Assembly (NCBI GenBank): GCA_003993805.1
Contig: RSEF01000020.1
Coordinates: 187,522-251,521 of the forward strand
DNA from: Himantopus leucocephalus
Taxonomy: Eukaryota > Chordata > Aves > Charadriiformes > Recurvirostridae
Length of the DNA: 64,000 bases
Reading direction: 5' to 3'
This document shows positions 1 through 13,200 of the stretch, piece after piece. How positions within the stretch are numbered: the first letter of the stretch is position 1; every line of letters begins with the position of its first letter. The notes under the pieces are model-generated. The model saw only the letters and a program-made list of their open reading frames with translations, ran no database searches and had not been told where the DNA came from. The translations under genes were made by a program, and so were the position numbers.

Positions 1-149
1 CACCTCACTCTTGTGGTCCTGGCTGTCCAGGTAGGTGTCCTGCGCCGATTCAGTGCTGCTCTGCACAGTGACAGAGATGAACGGCTTTGATGTGGTCCGA
101 GGTGGGACAGGAGGTGGAGTCTTTTTATATGCCACTAGGCATGATGAAC
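1..149 (-). CDS. DLGAP4: DLGAP4 shared exon, 5' part (truncated by the window edge)
   Basis: The exon begins at 149 after CATTACTGCAG with a good pyrimidine tract upstream (about 155-205). It enters in phase 1 and is open to position 1, giving the second part of Ser528 and 49 further residues: SSCLVAYKKTPPPVPPRTT, then SKPFISVTVQSSTESAQ, then DTYLDSQDHKSEV. The KKTPPPVPPR part is a proline-rich SH3-ligand-like motif. This exon is common to the long isoform (joined from 35251) and the short isoform (joined from 25880). The rest of the exon and the remaining 3' exons (dynein light-chain motifs, GKAP homology domain, C-terminal PDZ ligand in other family members) must lie to the left of the window. 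Confidence 0.95.
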
Positions 150-3100
150 CTGCAGTAATGGAGGTGGGAAGAACAGAGAACGCAAGAGACAGATTGGGGA
201 GAGAGAGATACAGTAGAAGAGAAAGAAAAAGCAGGTCAGTCACAACATCCAGGAGGAGCCTCCAGGTAGAAGCTGGAGGCAGAAGTGCAGAAACAGCCTA
301 CAGCCAGCAGCTCACACTGGGTAACCCAAACCAAAGCATAAGGGGAAGCAGAAGGCAGAGCCACAGCTAGCTTGCAAAAGAAGTCAAAAGGAATACCATG
401 ATACATGAAAGGCTGGAAATGGAGAAGAGGTATAGAAAAGCCTCCCAAGAATGCTACAGGGTTTGGCAGGTGTAAGCCTCCACGCCGGGGAAGTTTTCTT
501 TGGCTAAACCCTATGTTTTAGTGTCCTAGTACAGTCAAGTGTCTCAGCTCTTTGTCCCATCAGTTGACAAGTTTCAGTGTCTGGACCAGGGTGGTGTTTT
601 TTCCTATAAAAACGGAAAGAAGTCATAAAGTTTGTTAGATGCTGATGGTAAGAATGAACGTTGTGAAGTATCTTAAGAACCTAGCTGCTACGCATTAGAG
701 GAAAATGCGTCGTCTGGATGCAACAGCCCAAGAGCGGCGAGGCTGCTGCTGCTCCACGACCCCAGGTCCAACCAGTGGTGAGGCTGAAGGTGTGTTCCCA
801 GCAGGCACACACATCCACTACGTGTACATACACGCATGTGGCTGGCCGCACAGATCACAGAAGAGCACCCACATGAACACAGACAGCAGCAATGGCCTCA
901 TCCTGCTCCTGTCCCTGGCTTGACAGGATGGAAATCCATTCATGACAATATACATACAAAGGTGGATCCGGCACTCAGTCTGCCCAGATCCCAGCCCCTC
1001 CACATACAAGCCCCTCAGGGCAAAGTCCCACTCCAGTTGCTGCCCAGACAGGACAGACTGCTCTGGGCAGGGCACAGCCAGCTACCTACACGCAACTGAC
1101 CCCTTTTATCCCCTTACCCGTATATTTCCCCACTCTTGTTCCTCCCCAAATCACCAAAACTCCTTTCTTGTCCCACCTTTGGTTCCTCCCCTGAATATTG
1201 CACTAAGCCCCGTGCAATCCCAAACTGCTTTTCCCCTCCACCCCATAACGTGTCCCAGCCCTTGGCAGCAGCCTCCTTAGTCTGAAAGGTGACCTGGAGA
1301 GCTGCTCCCCATGGCTCCTGGTGATGGGGGTCACGCCTGGACACCGGGGCTGAGGCTCTGCCGGGACAACCCCAGGAGGGGCCTGGACAGTGTTCAGTGC
1401 TCAGGGGTCCTTGGCTTGGGGTCCCACCTGCCACGGGGTGTCCCTGCTTGTCTGTGCTCTGGGCTTGTGCAAATGGGCCTGCGATGGGCTGACGGCCCCA
1501 GGGATGGACCTGGAAGTAGCCCAGCAGGGTATGATTTGGGCTCCCCCTCCTGCTATTGTCTCTGAGCCCCTTCATGGGTGTGCAGGGGAGCTTTATCCCA
1601 TATAACACTGCCCCACTCCAAGGCATAACCAGAGAGGCTCACAGCATCCTCTCTCCTTGCGCAGCACTGCGCAGCTACCCGTTTCACCTCCTGGGAGGGC
1701 CATATTCCCGGAACAGGAGACTTAGTGCTGTTGCCTGGTTCCTCCCAAGGGGCTTGTAGGTCTGTGTGGCTGCGGCGTGCTGAGCCCTGTGGTCCCACTC
1801 CCCTGGAAGGGAGCTGCAAGATCAGGGCAACCCTGTGCTGCGCAGGCAGCGCCTGCAGGGATGACCCTTCTCCTGCCTTGGTGTCTCAGTGGTGGTGCAC
1901 AGCTGTGCTTCGCTCCTGCAGGCTGAGCAGGGAGTTTGCCGCTCCAGGCTGTGAGCAGATCAGCGCCATCACCACCCTGGACTGTGGAGGGCCAGGTCAA
2001 CCTGCCCGAGTTGTACCTTATGTATTAAAAGGAAATAAGTCCGTGCTCCTGGACTCGGTGAATTAGCGTGTTACCGAAGGGTGTTTACAGGGCAGTCCCT
2101 TTCCCACATCGCCAATGACAAAGCAAGCATCCCCGAGTAAGTCACTACAGTACAATGGTGTAGGAAGCTCTGGTGGTGGCAGGGCTGTCACTCTCCTTGG
2201 TTCCTGCTCCAACCCATGGTCCTTGGTCTCCAGCAAAGGGGTTCTGTCCTTCACATTGAAACCCCGTGCACACCCTTCCCCTAGCCCTCGACATGCAGAT
2301 GTTGACAGATACCAGTAGAGACCTGTACACCTCCCAGGTCACCCAGCCAACAATACAGATGGGCTGTACAAACCCAAACCCAGTTTTTAAGTGTTTTCCT
2401 AGCACAGCTTTGATGACTGCAGGGGCTGTCATTCCCTTGGGTTCCCTGCTCCAACCCATATTCCCTGATCTCACTAAAGTTTTGCACCTCAAATTCCAAG
2501 CTCCTACCTCCCACTGGACTGCCCAGTCCCCTACATAACCTCCCCAAAACATGCTAGCACAGTGACAGACATATACACAGATATAGATACAGACCATTTT
2601 CATTAAACAATACAGATAGACTTTAAACTTTACCATTTCCATCCCCAAAGTAGCCACCAGGATATTAACAAATTTAGTACCAGATTAGAGACCAGTCCTC
2701 CCTGTCAGGAATCCTTTGACTACTTGGGGACCGTGAGGGCAGGCAGAGGTATCTGCTGTTCCCCAATATTACTTTCCACCCCCAAACTGCACTGCCTGCA
2801 TGCCCTGGAGCTCACAACAGGGCACTTAACAGATGTTTTGATCTTTCAGGGCAATTGGACACAACCAGTTCTGGCTCAGCCCATTACAGGGTGCCTTCTG
2901 TTCCCTGCATAATTTTAGCACAATTAACTGAGAAGTATCAAATGAACCTGATCCAAATTGATTACAGGTATGGGAAGGGGTGACTTGAGCCTCCTGGTAG
3001 TGTTCCCTTTCCTCCACAGACAGTCCCTCTGCCTGCAGTAGAGGTTGACCACACTCACGGGACACCCAGGAGGGGTGTCAAAGCTCCCTCACAGCCTCCA

Positions 3101-4592
3101 ATGGGGTAAGACTCAGTCCCGAGCATCCCTGGGAGCCCGGCCGTATTCCCTGCGGGGGAAATAACACAGCTACACCGTGTGTCTTATTGACAGCATTTAC
3201 ACTTGCCTATATTTACATATCCCAATATTTACCATTTTAACAGCTAAAGTTCCACTTCAAAGAAGGAACTAAAAGGAAAGGGTTAGAGAGGAGGAGATCG
3301 ATGTTTCCAAAAGCATTTATATGCCCAAAGATGCCAAGAAGCACTGTAACAGTGCTACGGCTAGAGGAGAACTATGGAGCCTACGATGGGGTTGCCAACC
3401 AAGCTGCCTTCCAGCGTGAATCTGAACAGGGGATCAGGGAGGCATAAAACCCATACCAGTTCCCCCCAGTCCCCTAAGTCCAGCACAAATCGAGCAGTGT
3501 CCTGATGGTCATGTGAGTGGGACCTACCCAGACCACTCACCCCAGCCCGTACATCACCTTCTGACACACGGCCCACATGGCTGCAAGGGGGACTTGCAGT
3601 AGGGAACCACATAGCTGAAAAATAACTGGGACAGGCTACTCTGTCTGGGGACTGGGTTATTTTTCAGCTTGATCAGTCCCCAGCACTGGCACATGCTGTG
3701 TAAACCACTTAGGGCAGCCTGAGCCCCTGGCTGCCATGTCTCCAGCCAGAACAGGAACTTACTACGCACTTTAAAAACCACCTATGATAACTTCAGATGC
3801 AAGTGCTTCAACTTGTCAAATTTACATGCCAAAACACAGCCACACACATCCTTTAGCCAATACTTATTTGGTCATGTGAATAGCATGCAACTGTGCCGCA
3901 AGTTCATCACTAATGGATGACTAGAAAGGTACTGGCATTCACTTTCTACCCGGCAGTCCCACTTCATCCCCTTTCCCACGCAGAGTGGAAGCCCCTACAC
4001 TCAGGGCAGCAGCAGGACCTGCCGCAGATGTTGCAGCAGCACCAGCTCAGATGTTTAGTATCTCCAAGCAAGTCAAGCTCACCACTGGGATGCCTCTTTC
4101 AGAGGTACCAGGTGAGATGGCACCACTCATGGAAGCACAGGTTGAACTGCAGCCCGGAGCTGACCTTTGCCCACGGATGTTGCTTTACAGGATCTGGTTC
4201 ATTATGCCAACGTACAAATTGCCAGCACAGCAGGAGGCACGGAAGTGCTAAAGCAACAGTCACTGCACGATCGCTCCCTCTCTTTCCCTGTGTTCTCTGC
4301 TGGACATCCCCAAAAGCCTCCTTAGGTGTACTGTAAATCTGATCAAGTAAAAAACTTGCCTTGTTACAGATGTTTACCTGCTCTTGCCCTTACAGCAGAA
4401 ATCTTGACTACACCCAGGTGATACCGAGCACAGCATGTTGCACAGGTGAAGAACTCCTCACATGAGCGCAGCTACAAGAGCTTTGCCCCATCACAGCAAA
4501 CTCCCCTGGCTGCACAGCCGACCATCCTCTTGGCTGCATGCTGAGAGGGTTCATCTGCCACCAACACCTGCTTGTGCAGGACACCACTGCTG
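150..4592 (-). other. DLGAP4 intron, left part
   Basis: Upstream of the acceptor at 149 there is the expected pyrimidine tract on the minus strand (about 155-205). Beyond that I see unique intronic DNA, a weak local duplication at 2.2-2.5 kb, and no coding exon. Open frames here are short and lack family similarity. Confidence 0.7.
2160..2510. repeat. Diverged local duplication
   Basis: A segment around 2177-2265 (GGGCTGTCACTCTCC ... TGCTCCAACCCATGG ...) resembles 2424-2505 (GGGCTGTCATTCCCTTGG ... TGCTCCAACCCATATT ...). Order and spacing are kept over some 80 bp. It could be an old tandem duplication or parts of an unrecognised repeat family. Confidence 0.45.
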
Positions 4593-4650
4593 AATCACAG
4601 AATGGTCAGGGTTGGAAGGGACTCTGGAGCTCATCTAGTCCAACCCCCAA
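4593..4650 (-). mobile_element. CR1 LINE fragment (3' end)
   Basis: The plus strand reads AATCACAGAATGGTCAGG then GTTGGAAGGGACTCTGGAG then CTCATCTAGTCCAACCCCC, the reverse complement of the conserved 3' end of avian CR1 retrotransposons. The element is therefore 5'-truncated and oriented on the minus strand, the same strand as DLGAP4. It lies in the large intron. The inner boundary past 4650 is uncertain. Confidence 0.85.
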
Positions 4651-6654
4651 AAGAAGATGGAGGACAAAGTTCAACCCTAGACATGCATTGGAGAGCGTGA
4701 GAGCAGCCCACACCTTTGGTTTTGGTGGCTCAGGCACTTGTCCCTGCCCTCCGGAGCGAAGCCGCGCAGGCACATGCTGCCAGAGGTGCAGGAGACCAGA
4801 GCCCGGCCAGTCGCAGAGGAGGAANTGGCCAGTCGCAGAGGAGGAAGCCACTGAGCCCCCCACAGATGAGGAGTGCCCACGCAGTCACTCTGCCAACACT
4901 GCCTGAGCAGAGAGCACCATCTTAAATAGCTACAGCAATTTCTACGCCAAGTCTTATGCCCGGTCTTGTACAGCCCAGCCCAAGAGAGCAGTGTAGGAGC
5001 AGCCTGAACAGAGCAATGGCAGAAGTACCCCTTGATAAACTGGGGTACACCACCAAAACACAGGACGCTCGTGCTGCCTTGTGTTACTGTACCAAGGGGC
5101 TACAGCAGCTATTATCTAGGACAAGCAAGAGCCACCCAAACTGGCAGTGGAGAAAGCCTGGCAGCATGGCCCTCCAGTTAAATACCTTGTCTCCCCACTC
5201 CCTGTGGCCTCGGTTCTTCCCCATGGAGAGCCCCCCAGCCCGGCACACCAGCAGCCCGGGGTCCCCCGCCACCAAACAGTGAGCCTGAGACACCATCCCA
5301 TGCGGAGCCAAACCGATGGCAGGGTGCGGTGGTTTTGCTGGCGTGTTTACCAGGAGCACAGCTCAAGTTTCCCAGCTGCTGTTTACACCCACGGGGCTGT
5401 AACGTAATTAGGGAAAGTAAATCAATTGCTATCTGATATCGAACACTGCAGCCAGGCAAAACAAGGGGAGGGCAGCACATCAGCACGGAAAGGCAGTAGA
5501 GTTTCCTAGGGAAGACCAGTGGTGCTCAGGGTCAATAAGCTAGATTCAAATTCATCCTTCCACCTACCAACAGGCAGTTGTGCTGCTCTATTTACAGTGG
5601 GAAACTGCAGCATCCCCTTGTGTTGTTCCTGGCAATCCCTTCATGCCATCCGGCTCAGCTGAAGAGCATCACAAGTTTTACTAGAAGGGAATCACAGAGT
5701 ACCCACAAAAATTGCTCTGTTATTGTACATGTGGTCAAAGGGTTGACTACGTGAGCGATAAGAACAAGTTTATAGCTCTAAGAAACATTGCAAAAGAAAC
5801 ACAAAAAGATCAGAAGCCTTGAAGAACTGCAGACGCTTTGATTAGCGCAATTACAAATTAACCCCAGTGAAGCTTTTGCCACCATAAAACAGGGACTTTT
5901 GACTGTGCAGCAAACCCAGAAACCACACCTCACCTAAAATGGGTTTCAAAAGCGAAAGTCAGAGTAAGCCCACCTAGAACACTCTTTCTCCCCCAGTACA
6001 ACCCTGAACTAAGTTCTAGCATTTCCTGCATCTGTGAGAAGAGACAAGATGTTGAGGAAGCCAAGAACATTCCGATATCTCTGTAAGAGAGATGTTACCG
6101 GCACAGCCTTGCAGGCAGCATGTCCTCACGGCTCAGTGGTCAATCCCACCAGTTCCAAGTGCTCCAGTTGCTGACTTACCCCTCCCACCCAAGGGCTACA
6201 GCTCAACAGGGTACGAAACTGCTCTTTTGAGTTGCTGCAGGTCAGAGTCTATCACATTTTAAAAATCCGCTCGTGCTACAACATAGAACTACAATCCACA
6301 CAGGCACTGGAGCAGGTACAGATCTTAGTCTGCAGCACCATCAGATAAATCTGCTTGTGAACATCGGCCATGCTCCAAAACAGTGCAGAAGAACAAGAAA
6401 ATGTGGAAATTTTGCTTAAGCTTCCAGCTTTGCAGCACTGGGCTCTTCCTGCTCATAGGATCTTCTAAAGCTTATTTAGGCAAGCTGTTAGAATCCACAA
6501 CTGTGCTGTGGATGATTGATTTTTGGGGGGAGGGATGGCTGTTTATAGTCTTCCTTGCATAATTATTTTTAGAAAGCAGCATGTTTCCAAATTAGCATCT
6601 TCCACATGACACTACCTGCTGCTCCCGGGGGGGGGGGGGGGGGGGGGGGGGGGG
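4651..6654 (-). other. DLGAP4 intron between CR1 fragment and gap
   Basis: Unique intron. An N-flanking 20-bp duplication at 4805-4846 and the G run ending at the gap are the only structures seen. Confidence 0.7.
4805..4846. repeat. Short direct repeat around a single N
   Basis: The 20-bp unit GGCCAGTCGCAGAGGAGGAA occurs at 4805-4824 and 4827-4846, separated by N and T. Probably an unmerged contig overlap. Confidence 0.9.
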
Positions 6655-7208
6655 NNNNNNNNNNNNNNNNNNNNNNNNNNNNNNNNNNNNNNNNNNNNNN
6701 NNNNNNNNNNNNNNNNNNNNNNNNNNNNNNNNNNNNNNNNNNNNNNNNNNNNNNNNNNNNNNNNNNNNNNNNNNNNNNNNNNNNNNNNNNNNNNNNNNNN
6801 NNNNNNNNNNNNNNNNNNNNNNNNNNNNNNNNNNNNNNNNNNNNNNNNNNNNNNNNNNNNNNNNNNNNNNNNNNNNNNNNNNNNNNNNNNNNNNNNNNNN
6901 NNNNNNNNNNNNNNNNNNNNNNNNNNNNNNNNNNNNNNNNNNNNNNNNNNNNNNNNNNNNNNNNNNNNNNNNNNNNNNNNNNNNNNNNNNNNNNNNNNNN
7001 NNNNNNNNNNNNNNNNNNNNNNNNNNNNNNNNNNNNNNNNNNNNNNNNNNNNNNNNNNNNNNNNNNNNNNNNNNNNNNNNNNNNNNNNNNNNNNNNNNNN
7101 NNNNNNNNNNNNNNNNNNNNNNNNNNNNNNNNNNNNNNNNNNNNNNNNNNNNNNNNNNNNNNNNNNNNNNNNNNNNNNNNNNNNNNNNNNNNNNNNNNNN
7201 NNNNNNNN
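6655..7208. other. Assembly gap (554 N) next to a 28-base G run
   Basis: All Ns. The left flank, 6627-6654, is an uninterrupted run of G, which probably stopped the assembly. Any predicted protein across it is meaningless. Confidence 0.99.
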
Positions 7209-10200
7209 GGCTTGGAATGAATTACTGCATTCAAGCAGCCACTCCTTGTCATGCCAGTTGTCCAACACCAAGACCAGCTGTAGGATGAAATTCATAGTAA
7301 CGGCGGCTTACCCTTCCAAATGGAATGCCAATCTTTCGATGCAGTGCTTTCCAGGGCAGTCACCAACTCGGCCTTTGCCGTGTTTAGCTCAAAGGGATTG
7401 CTGAGAAGACGGCTACTCTGGCTACCCAGTACAGACTGATGCCGTGCCAGCTACTCGGGGGTTAGCTCAGCGAGTGCTGTCACCTTAAGTGGCCTTGCAA
7501 AACAAGAACCACCAGACAAAAATAACCAAACTGTGATCATGTAGACACAAACCTAGAGCAGCGTTTAATTTGTGGGGCACAGTAAGTTTGGGGTCCAGGA
7601 GACCTTACGCAGCAGCAGCTCTCCAGCTATCTGCTCCAGGCGTCCATTTTCCAGAAGAATGCTCCATCAGTTAGAGGAAGAGCATGGCAAGATACAGCAA
7701 GAAACAGCGCTGCCAAGAGAGGGACACATCTGGGAGGGAAACTGCTCTGCACTTGTCACTTCAGTCTGAACCGCAGAACTGCACCCAAGCACGGACCCCC
7801 AACACATGCGCACCGCAGTGGTGCCAGCATTGCCTGTAAGGGGACAGCGCGCTGGAGTGGCCTGGGGTCACTCCTGATGTCTGTGATACCACACTGGGAT
7901 ACAAACCAATCCAGTCCCTTCTTCTGCATTTCCCTAGATCAAAGATACTTCACAATTATAGTAAGCAACTAAACACCACAGAGGTCCATCCCTTAGGAAA
8001 AGAAAGCTGCTCTGAAATCTCTGCCAGGATTTAGATGAAGGTCAGTGGAGCAGGATGACTCTACCACAGGTCTCCTCTGTATGGCTTCTGGCAGCCAGGC
8101 AGGAGAAACACTGGAACTTATGTCAGCAAGAGAATGATAGAGCAGGGAGAAGTGCTGCTGAAAAAAGGAAGTGCTGAAACTGCTCCCGTTACAGCACAGG
8201 TTAATGGAGACCTAGAGTGCACACNCAGGTTAATGGAGACCTAGAGTACACACTGCAGAAATTAATTTTCCTCCTCAACATCCCTAAAGAAACAACTACG
8301 TTCTCAGCTCTGTAACTATAGGACAGCAAGAGAAAAAGTCTCCTTTATCCCCTAACAGCCTTTCAAAGGCCAAAACCAACCAGAAGTGCTTTTGAAGATA
8401 AGTTAATGGTCCTGTGGCAAGAGAAGAGGTGGGACAATACCAAGTAAGTACCTTTAATTTTCAAGTGTCTGGTTTCTCTTGTCTTCCCATCACACAAACC
8501 TGGTGAAGAGCTGGAAGCTCTCCTGCTTGCTCCAGCTCCGACTGTGCATTAACCCCCAGTCAGGGGGGCTGGTACATTCCCAGAAACACACAGGATTGTC
8601 CCAAACAGCTGCTGCCCTCAGGGCCCGCTCCCCCACAGGCTGCCACAGGGCTGCTGCTCTGCTGGCTCCAACCAGCATCTGAGCACCCGGCTGGAGGCGG
8701 CCAAGGATCATCCTCTCACTGACTTCCAGGGAGACAAGCAAAGAGTGGCTGACAGTCCTTCCTACGCAGGCAACCATTCCCCGCTTGCTAGGGCTAGTGT
8801 CTTCAGCACGATCATCAGACGGAGAATTAATCCAATCTTCAGACATGGACATAAACCTGCTCTGTTCCTATTACTGTCCCAGACATCCAGAAGACATAGG
8901 ATGCCTATGAGATGACAGCAGACAAGCTTCATACCAACAAGCCGAAGTCCTGAGATGGTGAAGACAACTTTGCATTAAAGCAGCGATAGGAAAAAAGTCT
9001 AAACCCCTTTCAGCAACAGATTCACTACTTCTATTTTTCTAACTGTAACCAAGATGCACAGTAGAGCTGAGGAAACAAAACAGTAACAAGTTATTTTGGA
9101 TACCGTTTTGTAAACAGATGCACAGCCAGTTACCTAACCATGGGAACATTAATATTGAGTAGGCTCTGAGAGGGAGCAGCAGAGCACTCGCAGAGTTAGT
9201 TAACTACAAGCTTTGAGCAGCTTGCATCATCTCCATCAGTAAATTTCCATGAGTCTGCAACCTCAGCAGCTCATGCTGCAAGACACCTGGAAGAATTTGT
9301 GAAGTGCCATCTCCCTTGGGTACCACGGGACTGTCTACTCCTACTCTAGCCGCTAACAGACACAACCATGAGGACAGTTAAGAGGAGGTATTTCTACAGC
9401 TAACTGTTAATTACGTTAATTGACAAGAGATCTGACTCAACCACTACAGAGCCTGGTGCAAACTGGGCCTCCTACTCCCCGTAGCAGGGATGCCTTATCC
9501 TTGGGGAAAGGGTGGAACAACAGAAATGAGTCACCTTACACACACAGCAAGCCACCACTTTGACATAATTTGTAACAGGACAGTCTACTGATTTCAGTAT
9601 GATCCGCCCACCCCGGCAGGCTTCACACCAGGGAGGCATTACTTGGAGCGCTTTGAAAAGCTGCATACAGCTCGCTCGGGCACCACAAAGCAAGACATGA
9701 AAACAAGGAATCTGAGCAACATTAAAGGTAGGGTCTTCTTCACAAGTTAACACAGCACGCATTAGTGTGTATGAGCTCCGTGAACAGAAGACCATGATCA
9801 ACACCTGTGAGATGAACAGAAACATGGAATATAGAAGCACAGCATTAGGTGGGCAGCACAATGGAGAATATTAACTCAAACTGCGCTCACGCTGCCCATT
9901 GCAACACAAGCGTTACAGCAGCAGAACCAAGGGACAGCCACAGAGCTGGGAACAGAAAAAGCAGGGCTACAGAAGCAGGCCAGAGAGCCAAAGCCCTTTT
10001 CTTCCCACCTCCCCTTAGAGCGGTTCATCCCTCCCCACCGCACTCAGTGCTGAGCAGCCTGTGACTGCCCTTACTGCCCACGGCCACGCGTCGGGTGGGC
10101 GCACACAGCCCTGTCCCAGCAGGCAGGGAGCCACTGGGCTGGGGGCTACAGCTGCGGGGTCTGAGGTTTATTAACGTTCAACTAATGAAGTAGAGGACAG

Positions 10201-13200
10201 AAGATCCATATAATTTGTGATTCCTCTAGGTCAGGAAACCAAGCATGTGGCAACTCGCAGTACAAATATTAGTATTGTGTTAAATTAAGTACCACCTTTC
10301 CTGAGAGCCAGGATTGTATCTAACTGAAATACAGCACACCCTCCTAAACTGCTGTCCGGCAGGACACATGTGTCTCTGGGACAGCACAGTCTCTCCCCCA
10401 GGACTATTCAGTTTGAGTGACAGTTTAGAAGTGCTCCCTGTTCAAAATTAAGGGGGAGAGTTCATATGCTATGGCAGTGCAGAAGGAAACGCCAAGCGAC
10501 AACCATTTCAGGTGTTTTGAACGAGCTGGTAAGCTTTGCACAAAAGCATCGCTACACCCGTGTTCTGCAGACACTTAGGTGTGCATGCACACACACAATT
10601 TCAGGAAGTAGTCAAGGATGCACTGGGAAGTTGAGTACCACCATCCAAACTAAAAACCACCCTCAATTTACTGCCTTAAAGACTCCAGCCTGGTCTTTCT
10701 CTTTGCTTGCTTCAGCAGTGATCTTGAAGTATGAGCATGATTTACGGGAAATTTTAACACAGTATGATTCACACAATCACTGGAAGCCTCACTTTACCAG
10801 ACTGTTACTTTTTTCATCAGAAAGTTACAGTCTAGGATGTTCTGTCCTTCGACTGTCCAGCCAGATCGCAGTAGTAGCCCTCCTCATTATTACATGTAGC
10901 ACTGAACAAAGAAAAGCACAATAGTATTTAAAGCTCGAGATGGGTTCTGATAAGCACATGACTTGCAGTTTCCAAGTTCTGGGTGTTATTGGAGAACGCT
11001 CTCAGGCATCTGACTAACGACGGAACTGCTTTATGGTTTAATTCAGCAGCCCCTGCCAGAACAAACAAATTTGCCTAAGGCTTTGGTTCTTGCACATAAG
11101 ATGCAAGAAGCTCCAAAACATAAACCTTTAAGTTCTTTGACACTTCCTTTAGATTTCATATAAGTAGTATGAGAACAGTCATTAGTTTCTATGAGGGATA
11201 TATGTGCAAGAGCAATACAGTGCAAAGAGCAATGGCATGGAATAGTAATTGCTTCTGAAGTTTTAAAGCTATTAGTCTGGTTGTGGTATGTGGTAAGTCA
11301 GACTCCATCCTGCAATGTCCCACTGTCACTTTGAGTGTTCAGCCCCTTAACAGAGAGGGAGGTTGACCTCTTGGCTCTCTGAAGGCACCAGGGAATAACA
11401 CAACAAACTGAACCCAAGAGCAAAACAGAAGACAACCCAAAACTCTGGAGGTAGATTACACTTCAAAAACCCCAAACCTACAACTAAGCATGTTTCCCTA
11501 CATTAAGGCGACCCAGCTGTCCCCCCTCCCATCCCTGTTCCACTTACTGCTAAGTGAGCACTGCAGACAACTCTGTGCAGCCTAACAAGGTGAGCAACAA
11601 GCACTTGGCAAGAAATATAACCACAACCTCAACGCACAAACACTTAAGCAACTGCACTCTAAGGGGCACGTGCAGAGCTGAAATCACAGCACTTGAACTT
11701 AGTTATTTCCAGTATCTCTGAGAAGAGCTTTTCACGCCCTGGTACCTAACAGGCTACCAAGTACCAATTCAGCTGTGTTATTAAGCATCTTGCTTTCTGG
11801 AAGTATTTACCAGTACTAGAAAAGTTAGACCTCCTATTCAGAGACACCTTACTGAGGAAATTCACTCGCTTGTTTTAGCAATGAGATTTCACCATAAAGC
11901 CAGCTAAGAAAGTTATTCATAAATCTCACCCATAAGAGGAAAAAGGAACTCTTTATGCTTTGTTTTTAGCTACTGGAACATGCAGAAACCGTGCAGAGAG
12001 ACCAGAGTTCCCATATGCACAAGTTCTACTGCAGAACATGCAAAGTTCCCCCTTCAGCAGATGCTGCTGGACTATGCCCTTCCTACATTTATGATTGTAG
12101 CTGTGTGAAAACCCTAGCTCTGATCTTCACCACTTAGAGACGCAGGAAAACAGCAACCAAAGGACCAGCCCACAGAGCTTGAGAACTGCAGTCAGTGCTT
12201 CCCAGCAAGACAGACTCCGCTGGCAGCCTACCAACCATGTTCACTGGACCTCAACACATTACAGAAGACAAACTCCATGTCAACGCAGGCATAAGCAGCC
12301 ACACTCAATCAATAGCAGTGCTGAATTTGGCATGAATCAGCTGCGATATGGATGAACAGGCTCAGAGAACCTCAGTACAAGAGGCCAATTGAACAACATC
12401 CACTGCTCCTTCAAATAACAAAGGCTGTTAGTAACTTAAAGCCAACTGCATGGAAAGAGTAGACAGAATTGACCATTGGTCTGCCCACGTCACAGCACAG
12501 CGAGCACAGGTATCTACTAAACCAGCGCAATGCCCACCTTCCTCCTGCATACGTTCACTCTCCGTGAAAGCCTCGAAGGGCTTGAAAAACCTGGGCAAGA
12601 GCTTAAGCACAAGTTGTGGCTTCTGGGGACACTTACTGCAGGAGGTTACATCGCCTGTGTGTGCCACAAACTGACTAGCTCTCCCCAAGCTTCTTCCAAT
12701 CCCGCAAACAGGACTAAGCACCAGCCAGTCTTAACACTGCTGAAGTTCAACCAAGTGTTCAGCTTTCGGCACCAGTTCAGATCAAGAAATGCATCTGACA
12801 GTATTACCCAGCTATCCTTCCCTCCTATCTTTAAAGTTTCTCAGTGTTGCACAAACCACGGTGCAGCAAGTCTGCCTAAACTATGCGAATACCACTGACA
12901 TAGAAGTGATTCACATCCTTGAAGTGTGTCACTACTGGCCAGACAAGGAGATCTGTAAGACTGAAAGCTGCCAAGTGCCACTCTTGTCCACTACATTTGC
13001 CCTGCATATGACACCACATTAGTAAGCAGATGTCAACGTGAGTGGAGGGAGTCCAGGCAAGCGCAGACATTGGTTCACTAAGGTATTTTCCTTTTGCTGA
13101 GGGGTTAGAAAAGAACAGACAAGACAAAAAAAAAAATGCATTTTTCTTTAAAGCAAAGGGAAGGACTCCATTATCTCTTGCCACTCACTGACCAGCAGTT

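Noticed and set aside
6569..7295. Long open frames across 6.6-7.3 kb on both strands
   Set aside because: Almost all residues are from Ns; only gap artefacts.
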